DNA of 5,339 nucleotides from an uncultured Lysobacteraceae bacterium (GTDB taxonomy: Bacteria > Pseudomonadota > Gammaproteobacteria > Xanthomonadales > Rhodanobacteraceae). Shown here piece after piece: positions 1-5,339 of this stretch. Made by a program: the position numbers and the translations under genes. The stretch is taken from positions 1-5,339 of the forward strand of contig CAMLLF010000325.1 in NCBI GenBank assembly GCA_946480705.1, given 5' to 3'. Each line of letters starts with the position of its first letter. The stretch's first letter is position 1. Under the pieces are notes generated by a model. That model was not told the DNA's origin, ran no database searches, and saw nothing but the letters and a program-made list of their open reading frames with translations.

Positions 1-1454
1 TCGCCTATCTGCTCGCGCAGGGCGACCGCGTCGTCGGCTTCGACGAGCTGATCGCTGCGGTCTGGGCGCCCGCCGTCGTCGGCGAGGAAACCGTGACGCA
101 ACGGATCAAGCTGCTGCGCCAGGCGCTGTCCGACGACGGGCGCAACCCGCGCTACGTGCGTTCGGTCCGCGGCAAGGGCTATCAGCTCTGCAGCGTGCCG
201 CAGCCGATCGAGGCGACCGCAACCGTCCCGCCGCCGGCCGTGTCGGCGCGGGAGCTGCGCTGGCCGCTGTTGCTGATCTCATTGCCGCTGATCGCCGTCG
301 CCGTGCTGTTCTGGCAGCGAAAGCCCGTCGCGCCGCCGACCGAACGCGACGAACAGCTGCAGCGCGCGCGCTACTACGCCGGCATCGGCCAGAAGGACGA
401 TATCGAGCGCGCGAGCGCGCTGTATGAAGCGCTGCTCGCGCGCGACGCGAACGACCGCGCCGCGCAGACCGGGCTGAGTTTTGCGTACAGCACGCGCGTC
501 TGCCTCTACAACGACGCGCCGGTCTGGGCCGACCGCGCGCAGGCGCTCGCCGACCGCGTGCTCGCGGCGGAACCGCGCAACAGTCTTGCGGAAGCCGCGC
601 TCGGTTATGCATTCGACTGCCGCGGCGCGATGGACGAGGCGATCGCGCACTATGAGCGCGCCGTCGCGCTCGATCCGGCCGCGCGCATCGACAGCGCCGC
701 GTCGCTGGCCTACCTGTACATGGTGCGCGGCAAGCTCGCCGAGGCGCTCGCGCGCCATCTCGAGGTCGAGCGGCGCGCCGCGGCGCCGCCGCGCTTTCTC
801 GATATCCAGATCGCGCGCAATCTCGAACTGCTCGGCGAGACCGCGGCGGCCGAGCGGCGCTACGCCCGCAGCTTCCGGCTGTACCCGGACAACGTCTATT
901 CGAATGCCGCGTGGCCGCGCTGCCTGTTCCTGCAGGGCCGCCTCGGCGAAGCCGAGACCGCGCTCGGGCAGGCGCGCCAGCGCAGCGAGCATCCGGAACT
1001 CTATCTGCTGCAGGCCGAACTCGCGCTGCTGCGCGGTCATGCGGAACAAGCATCGAGCGCGTTTGCCGCGGCGGCGCGGCTGCGTCCGCATGCGAGCTGG
1101 CCGCAGACGCTCGCGCGGCTTCATGCGGCATCGCCGCCGGAGGCCGACTGGCTCGCCGACCGCGCGCGCCGGCTCGCCGAGGAGTCCAAGCCGGGCGGCT
1201 GGCCGGAAAACCGGCTCGAACTCGCGGTCGTGCAGATCGCGCGCGGCGACCGGCCCGCAGCCATCGACGCCGTGCGCGCCGCCATCGACGACGGCTGGCG
1301 CGACCGCGCATATCTGCAGACCTCGGCGCTGTTCCGGCCGCTCGCCGGCGAACCGGCGTTCGCCGCACTGCTCGACGATCTGGCCCGACGCGTCGCGCGC
1401 GACCGCGACGGCGCGCGTGACGCGATTGCCGCGGCGGCCGCCGACCCGCGCTAG
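1..1454 (+). CDS. Membrane-anchored winged-helix transcriptional regulator with TPR repeats (5' end missing)
   Basis: This is a CadC/ToxR-like one-component regulator, with a cytoplasmic DNA-binding domain, one membrane helix and a probably periplasmic TPR sensor or scaffold region. The frame is open from the first full codon at position 3, giving 483 visible residues. Residues 1-62 are the C-terminal two thirds of an OmpR/PhoB-type winged helix: an ELIAAVW helix, then VTQRIKLLRQAL, then the wing RYVRSVRGKGYQL. A hydrophobic helix follows at about residues 87-104 (WPLLLISLPLIAVAVLFW). The rest is helical and Ala/Arg/Leu-rich. The clearest TPR unit is around residues 193-226 (ALGYAFDCRGAMDEAIAHYE, then AVALDP), and weaker units run to about 365. 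The C-terminal pattern GW...L...FRPLAGEPAFAALL is, from memory, common at the end of such TPR regulators. The GTG at 93 is not the start, because the winged helix is already under way upstream of it. The true start lies left of the window, so an upstream receiver domain cannot be excluded, though the membrane helix argues against one. The target genes and signal are unknown. Confidence 0.88.
   Translation, partial: AYLLAQGDRVVGFDELIAAVWAPAVVGEETVTQRIKLLRQALSDDGRNPRYVRSVRGKGYQLCSVPQPIEATATVPPPAVSARELRWPLLLISLPLIAVAVLFWQRKPVAPPTERDEQLQRARYYAGIGQKDDIERASALYEALLARDANDRAAQTGLSFAYSTRVCLYNDAPVWADRAQALADRVLAAEPRNSLAEAALGYAFDCRGAMDEAIAHYERAVALDPAARIDSAASLAYLYMVRGKLAEALARHLEVERRAAAPPRFLDIQIARNLELLGETAAAERRYARSFRLYPDNVYSNAAWPRCLFLQGRLGEAETALGQARQRSEHPELYLLQAELALLRGHAEQASSAFAAAARLRPHASWPQTLARLHAASPPEADWLADRARRLAEESKPGGWPENRLELAVVQIARGDRPAAIDAVRAAIDDGWRDRAYLQTSALFRPLAGEPAFAALLDDLARRVARDRDGARDAIAAAAADPR
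261..314 (+). other. Transmembrane helix of the winged-helix/TPR regulator
   Basis: About 18 uninterrupted hydrophobic residues (WPLLLISLPLIAVAVLFW) are flanked by Arg on the N-terminal side (ARELR) and Gln-Arg-Lys on the other. They separate the DNA-binding domain from the TPR region. This is the usual arrangement in CadC-like regulators, where the winged helix stays in the cytoplasm and the C-terminal part faces the periplasm. The basic residues on both sides leave the topology slightly ambiguous. Confidence 0.8.
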
Positions 1455-2563
1455 CGCGCCGGCAGCGCCGCGAGCACGTGCTCGCGAAACAGCGCCTGCG
1501 AGCGCGGATGCGACTCGCGCTGGTTGTAGGCAGTGCTCGTGACTACCGCAACGAGATCGAACTGCGGCGCGACGAACACGTAGTTGCCGCCGTTGCCGGA
1601 CATGGCCCAGATCCATTCGTCGCGTCCCAGCACCGGGAAGCGGAAGCGCCAGAGCTGATAGCCGTATTCGGTGTTCTCGCGCGGCACGGCGCGCGGCGTC
1701 AGCATGGCCGCAATCCACGTTGCGGCGATCACCGGCTTGCCCTGCCAGCGGCCCTGGTCGCGCAGCAGCTCGCCGAACTTCGCGATGTCGCGCGTGCGAT
1801 AGCGCGTGCCGCCGCCGCCCATGCCGACGCCTTCGGACGACCGGTTCCACTGCACCTGCGCAATGCCGAGCGGCTGCTCCAGCGCTTCGCGCGCGAACTG
1901 CGCGAGCGGCTGCTTCGTCGCGCGCTCGACGATCGCACCGAGCAGAAAGGAGCCTGCCGTGCAGTAGGAGAACACGCGGCCGTAAGGACTGCTTTCGGGA
2001 CGCGGCGTCCACGGCGCATAACCGCGCAGCGGCAGGTTCAGCGCGAACGCCGTCCAGTTTTCGCTGACGTACATGCGTTCCTCGTTGCCGCTCGAGAACG
2101 AATTTTCGTCGTCGCATTCCCAGGCGCTGCTCATGGTCAGGAGGTCCTGAAGCGTCATCGCGGCCTTGCGCGCGTCGAGGCCGCGCGCCGGGACGAGATC
2201 GCGGAAAAACGCGTAGACCTTCGCCGTGTCGCCGGCGATGCGGTCGCGATCGACGGCGGCGCCGACGAGGAGCGCGGTCAGCGTCTTCGTCGCCGAGCGC
2301 ATGTCGTTCAGGCGTGCGCGCTCGCCGCCGTTCGCATAGGTTTCAAGGACGAGCCGGCCGCGGTGCGCGACGAGCACGCTCGTGATGCCGGCGTGGCTTT
2401 TGTCGGCGAGCTTCACGGTGAGCGCGTCGAACAGCGCGGTGTTCCAGCCCGAGGCCGCCGCGTCGGCGACGGGCCAGCCGTCGTGAAGATCCTCGGGCGG
2501 GAGGTAGGCGGCGGCAGGAACGGCGGACAACGAAAACAGCAGTGCGACAACGAAACGCGGCAT
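1451..2563 (-). CDS. Exported serine hydrolase, beta-lactamase/PBP-like family (class C-like)
   Basis: This 370-residue protein has the Beta-lactamase (PF00144) fold shared by class C beta-lactamases, EstB-type esterases and DD-peptidases. A Sec-type signal peptide is visible: MPRF, a hydrophobic core VVALLFSLSAV, then PAAA with likely cleavage near residue 19, so the enzyme should act in the periplasm or outside the cell. The nucleophile motif S-x-x-K is S90-A-T-K93. The second motif is Y200-C-T202, in the place of the Y-x-N of class C enzymes. Other family-like segments are GNEERMY (159-165), GGGTRYRTRDIAKFGELL (250-267) and YGYQLW (300-305). The third-motif region reads SGNGGNYVFVAP (322-333), with Asn where many relatives have His or Lys. 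The ATG at 2563 is supported by a CGGAG six bases upstream. The stop overlaps that of the convergent regulator gene. The substrate cannot be read from the sequence. An esterase or peptidase is at least as likely as a true beta-lactamase, because the KTG-type motif is not seen. Confidence 0.9.
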   Translation of the reverse strand: MPRFVVALLFSLSAVPAAAYLPPEDLHDGWPVADAAASGWNTALFDALTVKLADKSHAGITSVLVAHRGRLVLETYANGGERARLNDMRSATKTLTALLVGAAVDRDRIAGDTAKVYAFFRDLVPARGLDARKAAMTLQDLLTMSSAWECDDENSFSSGNEERMYVSENWTAFALNLPLRGYAPWTPRPESSPYGRVFSYCTAGSFLLGAIVERATKQPLAQFAREALEQPLGIAQVQWNRSSEGVGMGGGGTRYRTRDIAKFGELLRDQGRWQGKPVIAATWIAAMLTPRAVPRENTEYGYQLWRFRFPVLGRDEWIWAMSGNGGNYVFVAPQFDLVAVVTSTAYNQRESHPRSQALFREHVLAALPAR

Positions 2564-2569
2564 GGTGGA

Positions 2570-2574
2570 CTCCG
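2570..2574 (-). promoter_or_regulatory. Ribosome binding site of the serine hydrolase gene
   Basis: On the minus strand CGGAG lies here, with six bases (TCCACC) before the ATG at 2563. The spacing is normal for Shine-Dalgarno pairing. The site supports this ATG, which also gives a complete signal peptide. Confidence 0.65.
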
Positions 2575-2601
2575 ACGGAAGGACGGGTCGCAGCCTGCCG
2601 G

Positions 2602-2621
2602 CTGGCGCAATGAAGCGCCGG
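2602..2621 (-). other. Small inverted repeat in the gap between serine hydrolase and small membrane protein genes
   Basis: GGCGC at 2604-2608 and GCGCC at 2615-2619 can pair around a six-base loop. The stem extends to seven pairs if a G-T wobble is counted. It sits downstream of the stop of the small membrane protein gene in transcription order. No T-run follows on the minus strand, so it is not a classical intrinsic terminator, and short GC-rich inverted repeats arise often by chance at this composition. The 88-bp gap also has a short AT-rich patch at about 2622-2645 that could hold a promoter, but I see no convincing -35/-10 pair. Confidence 0.25.
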
Positions 2622-2651
2622 AAACGCGAATGAAGATTTATGAAAGCGGCA

Positions 2652-3023
2652 TCAATCGTCTTCGCGGCGCCAGGCCCGGCGCACGAGAACGCCCGTGACC
2701 ACGGCGAATATGCCGGCGTAGACGAGCAACGCGCCGCGGTCGCCGTTCGAACGGCCGCTGCCGAACGCGAGCGCGACGAACAGCAGCGCGAAGGCGCCGA
2801 AGAAGACGATCCGGCCCGGCAGGAGCACGCCGATCGGAACGCGGTCCGGCAGCGCGCGCAGGCAGAAGAAAGCCCCGGCCACGAGAAATACGAGACCCAT
2901 CAGAACGCTGGTCGCGTCCACGGCGTTCGCGTCCGACCCGAGCCCGCGCGCAACGAGCAGCGCGACGATCCACAAGGCACAGAGCAGGAGCCCGATGCCC
3001 CAGACGAGGTAACCGTAGTGCAT
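2652..3023 (-). CDS. Small four-helix inner-membrane protein of unknown function
   Basis: The product is 123 residues long and I do not recognise its family. Four hydrophobic segments are visible: about residues 5-26 (YLVWGIGLLLCALWIVALLV), 38-57 (SVLMGLVFLVAGAFFCL), 66-87 (LLPG, RIVFFGAFALLFVALAF) and 97-114 (ALLVYAGIFAVVTGVLV). The C-terminus is short and charged (RRAWRREDD), so an inner-membrane protein with both ends in the cytoplasm fits the positive-inside rule. The ATG at 3023 has a strong GGAGG four bases upstream. The frame stays open far upstream through the patatin gene, but that stretch is an Arg-rich shadow translation. Hydrophobic coding sequence begins exactly at this ATG, which supports the start. 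The gene lies 71 bp after the patatin gene and 88 bp before the serine hydrolase gene, all on the same strand, so co-transcription is possible. Its role is unknown. Confidence 0.82.
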   Translation of the reverse strand: MHYGYLVWGIGLLLCALWIVALLVARGLGSDANAVDATSVLMGLVFLVAGAFFCLRALPDRVPIGVLLPGRIVFFGAFALLFVALAFGSGRSNGDRGALLVYAGIFAVVTGVLVRRAWRREDD

Positions 3024-3027
3024 ACGT

Positions 3028-3032
3028 CCTCC
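3028..3032 (-). promoter_or_regulatory. Strong ribosome binding site of the small membrane protein gene
   Basis: The minus strand reads ACGGAGGACGT directly before the ATG at 3023. GGAGG is a near-perfect Shine-Dalgarno core, though the four-base spacing is a little short. This site decides the start of a frame that would otherwise be ambiguous, because it is open for over 1.2 kb upstream. Confidence 0.75.
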
Positions 3033-3058
3033 GTCCCGCCGACGATGAGACGCGCACA

Positions 3059-3078
3059 GTCTGCGCGGGGCCGCAGAC
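3059..3078 (-). terminator. Perfect 7-bp hairpin between patatin and small membrane protein genes
   Basis: GTCTGCG at 3059-3065 and CGCAGAC at 3072-3078 are exact reverse complements around a six-base loop (CGGGGC on the plus strand). The hairpin begins 17 bases past the stop codon of the patatin gene in transcription order and ends about 27 bases before the next gene's ribosome binding site. No U-tract follows on the minus strand. It could be a weak or Rho-assisted terminator, an mRNA 3'-end stabiliser or a chance repeat. The position just after the stop codon is what makes it worth listing. Confidence 0.4.
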
Positions 3079-3094
3079 CGCGGCAACGTTCGCC

Positions 3095-4870
3095 CTACAG
3101 CAGCGGCGTGTCGTCCGCGAGCGCATCCTTCTGTCCGCCGATCTCGCGCAGCGCGTACTGGTAGCCGAGTTCGATCGCGCGCTCGTAGGCGGTCCAGTCG
3201 AGCAGGCCGACGCCGGTCACGGGCGGCGCGAGCAGCAGGCTGGCCTTGGCGCGGCGGTCGGCGTTCGCAGCCTTGGAATTGACCATGCCGGCGCGCAGCA
3301 GAATGCTGACGACGCCGGGCCGTCGCGGCCGGCGCAGGCGGTCGAGCAGAAGCCGCCAGCCGTGCGGCGACGCGTATTCTTCGACGCCGGCATGCAGCAC
3401 GTCGTCGGCGCCGATATCCACGCCGATGACGTCGCCGACCGCCTGCTCGCGCATGACGTCGGTCGGCATGTTGTTGATGACCGCGCCGTCGACGAGCACC
3501 TGACCGTCGTGGAAGACCGGCGGCAGCACGCCGGGAATCGCCGAACTCGCGCGCAGCCAGTACCAGAGCGATCCGGCGCGATGCGTCACGGCGTCGCCGC
3601 TCGTGAGGTTGGCCGACACCGCGAAGAACGGCAGCGCGAGGTCTTCGATGTGGCGCTCGCCGAACGCGTCGCGCAGCAGTTCGGAAACGCGGCGGCCGGC
3701 GGTCATCGCGACGAACGGAAAGGTGTAGTCCGACAACGGCCGGCCCGCGACGAACGCGCGCCGATAGCGTTCGATCATTTCCTCGTCGCTCCAGCCGGCC
3801 GCGACGCCGGCGCCGATGATCGCGCCGATGCTCGTGCCGCCGACGGCGTCGATGCGGATGCCGGCCTCGCGCAGTGCGCGCACGACGCCGATGTGCGCGA
3901 AGCCGCGCGCGCCGCCGCCGGACAGCACGAGCCCGAGACTGCGGCCGGCGATCAGCCGCGCGATGCGCTCGACATCGTCGCCGCCGCACCAGTGATGCAG
4001 GCGCGCCCCGGGCGCAGCGGCGAGCCACGCCGCGCCGCGTCCCCAGCCGATCTCGGCGCGCGCGTGGCGCAGTACGATATGGCGCGGCCGGTGCAGCGCC
4101 TGTTGCGCACTGAGGCAGGCGCGCTCGGGCCAGGCCGAGGGTTCGCCGGCGGCGTCGGCCAGCAGGATCAGCGCGTCGGCCTGGCGCACGCAGAGTTCGC
4201 GCCAGTCGTCGTTCGCGCTGCCGGCGAGATAGATCACGAAGCGCGAAGCGGCTTCCTGCGCGGCGAACCATGCGCTGGTCTGGTCGGCCGCATCGCCGGC
4301 CTGCAGCACGCGGCAGCTGCCATAGAGGCTCAGCGACTGCTCCAGCGCGCGCGCGAACGCCTGTGCGTCGATGCCGGCGTCGTGCGGCAGCAGCGCGAGC
4401 GTGCGCGGCGAGGACACGAGATCGCCGGTGCGCCGCATGAGCAGGCGCTCGACCGCGACACGCGCGGCTTCGAGCATCGCGGTCGGCTGGCGTTTCACGA
4501 GCGCATCGAACGCGGCGCGCGACAGGCGCAGCAGCTCCGAGTCGCGCAGCGCGCGCACCGTCGCCGAACGCGGCTGGTCGACGATGAGTCCGAGTTCGCC
4601 GACGCTCTCGCCGGCTGCGATCAGGCCGATGCGCTGCTCGACGTCCGAATCGTCGCGCCGGCGGAACGCGCCGAGGCTGCCGGAGCGCAGCACGTAGAGC
4701 GCGTCGGACGTTTCACCGGCTTCGAACAGCGTGGAGCCGCCGGGCAGCACGAACCACTCGAGCGCGTGTTCGAGCGCGGCCAGCTCGTCGTCGGCGAGAT
4801 GCCGGAACAGGGTCGAGCGGCGCAGCAGTTCGCGCACGGGCTGCATCGTCGGGATATCGGCGGCACTCAT
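3095..4870 (-). CDS. NTE-type patatin-like phospholipase with N-terminal cyclic-nucleotide-binding domain
   Basis: This 591-residue protein is a predicted serine lysophospholipase/esterase of the neuropathy target esterase family. Residues 17-140 form a cyclic-nucleotide-binding domain, with the phosphate-binding cassette G91-E-L-G...R101-S-A-T-V intact (compare GELALI..PRAATV in CAP). Residues 155-312 match the NTE linker pattern I recall: ALLPHD, a WRELCVRQADALILL stretch and HIVLRHA, ending in LIAGRSLGLVLSGGG. The patatin domain starts near 313. Its oxyanion-hole motif is G318-GGARG323, its nucleophile elbow G345-T-S347-I-G349, and its catalytic aspartate D461 lies in DGAVINNMP, so the Ser-Asp dyad is complete. 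No signal peptide or membrane helix is visible, so the enzyme is probably cytoplasmic or peripheral to the membrane. It has one CNB domain, against several in eukaryotic NTEs. The ATG at 4870 has no clear Shine-Dalgarno sequence. M9 (4846) is an alternative start, also without one, and would leave all domains whole. It is probably the first gene of a minus-strand run with the small membrane protein and the serine hydrolase. Confidence 0.93.
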   Translation of the reverse strand: MSAADIPTMQPVRELLRRSTLFRHLADDELAALEHALEWFVLPGGSTLFEAGETSDALYVLRSGSLGAFRRRDDSDVEQRIGLIAAGESVGELGLIVDQPRSATVRALRDSELLRLSRAAFDALVKRQPTAMLEAARVAVERLLMRRTGDLVSSPRTLALLPHDAGIDAQAFARALEQSLSLYGSCRVLQAGDAADQTSAWFAAQEAASRFVIYLAGSANDDWRELCVRQADALILLADAAGEPSAWPERACLSAQQALHRPRHIVLRHARAEIGWGRGAAWLAAAPGARLHHWCGGDDVERIARLIAGRSLGLVLSGGGARGFAHIGVVRALREAGIRIDAVGGTSIGAIIGAGVAAGWSDEEMIERYRRAFVAGRPLSDYTFPFVAMTAGRRVSELLRDAFGERHIEDLALPFFAVSANLTSGDAVTHRAGSLWYWLRASSAIPGVLPPVFHDGQVLVDGAVINNMPTDVMREQAVGDVIGVDIGADDVLHAGVEEYASPHGWRLLLDRLRRPRRPGVVSILLRAGMVNSKAANADRRAKASLLLAPPVTGVGLLDWTAYERAIELGYQYALREIGGQKDALADDTPLL

Positions 4871-4879
4871 GGCGCCATG
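4868..4879. repeat. Perfect 12-bp palindrome over the patatin gene start codon
   Basis: CATGGCGCCATG is identical to its own reverse complement, and its left CAT is the reverse complement of the ATG of the patatin gene. On the minus strand it also creates an out-of-frame ATG eight bases upstream, giving ATG-GCG-CCA-TGA, a three-codon frame whose stop overlaps the gene's ATG. The symmetry is certain. Whether it binds a dimeric protein or affects translation is unknown. Confidence 0.45.
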
Positions 4880-4984
4880 CTACGCCGAGCCCGCCGCTTC
4901 CCGTGCACCGCGGGCCGTATCCGCTTGATTTTCCGGTCGCGCCGCTACACCTTGGCGATTCGACTCAACGGCCGGAACACTGCG
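4871..4984. promoter_or_regulatory. Divergent intergenic region with presumed promoters
   Basis: These 114 bp separate the leftward patatin gene from the rightward oligopeptidase A gene, so promoters for both should lie here or, for the patatin gene, possibly inside the oligopeptidase start. The only AT-rich patch is around 4918-4932. A weak plus-strand candidate is TTGATT (4925-4930) with TACACC (4946-4951) at 15-bp spacing, but the -10 match is poor. I see no good minus-strand pair. The regulatory role rests on position rather than on a clear motif. Confidence 0.35.
4974..4977 (+). promoter_or_regulatory. Weak ribosome binding site of oligopeptidase A gene
   Basis: GGAA lies seven bases before the ATG at 4985. 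The match to the Shine-Dalgarno consensus is only partial, but the spacing is right, and the protein begins with a family-typical N-terminus at this ATG. Confidence 0.45.
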
Positions 4985-5339
4985 ATGGATGCGACCAACC
5001 CTCTGCTCGGCAACAGCGAACTGCCGCCGTTTTCGGAAATCCGGCCCGAGCACGTCGTGCCGGCGGTCGAGCACATCCTCGGCGAATACAAGGCGGCGAT
5101 GGAAGCGCTCGCGACATCGACCGGCGCGCGCGATTTCGCGAACACGCTGCTGCCGCAGGAATACTGGGACGAACGTCTGGACCGCGCCTGGGCGCCGGTG
5201 TCCCACCTCCACTCGGTCAAGGACAGCGAAGCGCTGCGCAAGGCCTATTCGACGGCGCTCGAAGCGATCACCGAGCATTCGACCGAACTCGGACAGAACC
5301 GCGAGCTCTACGCGGCCGTCGACGCGGTCGCGCGCGACG
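4985..5339 (+). CDS. prlC: Oligopeptidase A, M3 family zinc metallopeptidase (N-terminal part)
   Basis: The frame opens at ATG 4985 and runs off the right end with no stop, giving 118 complete codons of a protein usually about 680 residues long. The start MDATNPLL, then ELPPFSEIRPEHVVPAVEHI, matches the E. coli oligopeptidase A (PrlC, also OpdA) N-terminus as I recall it (MTNPLL, ELPPFSKILPEHVVPAV). The later segment PVSHLHSVKDSEALRKAY also matches that protein's PVSHLNSVKNSPELREAY. This part belongs to the helical lid domain of M3 peptidases. The zinc-binding HExxH motif lies about 350 residues further on, outside the window. Oligopeptidase A is a cytoplasmic enzyme that degrades short peptides, including cleaved signal peptides released after protein export. 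The gene is divergent from the patatin gene. An in-frame TTG at 4952 is a poor alternative start, because it would add residues unlike the family. Confidence 0.93.
   Translation, partial: MDATNPLLGNSELPPFSEIRPEHVVPAVEHILGEYKAAMEALATSTGARDFANTLLPQEYWDERLDRAWAPVSHLHSVKDSEALRKAYSTALEAITEHSTELGQNRELYAAVDAVARD

Noticed and set aside
93..1454. GTG at 93 as the start of the regulator gene
   Set aside because: The winged-helix domain is already in progress from position 3 in the same frame (FDELIAAVW), so this GTG codes for an internal valine and the start is outside the window.
279..2117. Long open frame on the minus strand (over 600 codons) spanning parts of the regulator and the serine hydrolase
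   Set aside because: The translation is Arg/Ala-rich with no recognisable domain. It overlaps two well-supported genes and is typical of shadow frames in high-GC DNA.
2609..2635. Direct repeat AATGAAG at 2609-2615 and 2629-2635
   Set aside because: Seven bases occurring twice in a short gap, with no third copy or flanking symmetry. This is too little to claim a binding site.
2627..2655. Possible minus-strand promoter TTGATG (2655-2650) for the serine hydrolase gene
   Set aside because: The -35 half looks fair, but at 16-18 bp spacing there is no acceptable -10 hexamer. CATAAA (2642-2637) is too close to pair with it.
1478..2698. 406-codon open frame on the plus strand opposite the serine hydrolase
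   Set aside because: Its composition is low-complexity Arg/Ala/Val, it has no family features, and it lies antisense to a gene with signal peptide, catalytic motifs and ribosome binding site.
3024..4271. N-terminal extension of the small membrane protein through the patatin gene
   Set aside because: The in-frame upstream translation is almost entirely Arg/Ala repeats, and it is a frame shadow of the patatin coding sequence. Sensible hydrophobic sequence and a GGAGG both point to the ATG at 3023.
4880..5278. 132-codon minus-strand open frame at the right edge
   Set aside because: It lies antisense to the clearly recognisable oligopeptidase A N-terminus and has no supporting features.

Overview
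The window is a GC-rich (roughly 70% by eye) bacterial chromosomal segment with strong G/C preference at third codon positions. The start of an oligopeptidase A gene at the right edge closely resembles the gammaproteobacterial PrlC/OpdA N-terminus. Together with a winged-helix/TPR membrane regulator and an NTE-type patatin, this suggests a high-GC proteobacterium, probably a gammaproteobacterium of the Xanthomonadales/Nevskiales kind. That placement is inference. There are no mobile elements, CRISPR arrays, rRNA or tRNA genes that I can see. The region reads as ordinary chromosome, densely packed with genes.

Layout from left to right. (1) Positions 1-1454, plus strand: the 3' part of a gene for a membrane-anchored one-component regulator, with an OmpR/CadC-type winged helix, one transmembrane helix and TPR repeats. 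Its 5' end lies outside the window. (2) Positions 1451-2563, minus strand: an exported serine hydrolase of the beta-lactamase/penicillin-binding-protein fold. Its stop codon overlaps the regulator's stop in a shared CTAG. (3) Positions 2652-3023, minus: a small four-helix membrane protein of unknown function with a strong ribosome binding site. (4) Positions 3095-4870, minus: a 591-residue protein with a cyclic-nucleotide-binding domain and a patatin lipase domain, of the neuropathy target esterase (NTE) type. (5) Positions 4985-5339, plus: the first 118 codons of oligopeptidase A, cut by the window's right end.

Genes 4, 3 and 2 run in the same direction with gaps of 71 and 88 bp, so they could share transcription from the divergent 114-bp region at 4871-4984. 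Each gap also holds a small hairpin without a U-tract, so partial uncoupling is possible. A lipid hydrolase, a small membrane protein and an exported serine hydrolase would fit an envelope or lipid theme, but nothing in the sequence proves a joint pathway. I did not find convincing evidence of a previously undescribed system. The most interesting points are the domain architectures of genes 1 and 4, the palindrome over the start codon of gene 4, the shared stop-codon overlap, and the uncharacterised small membrane protein.
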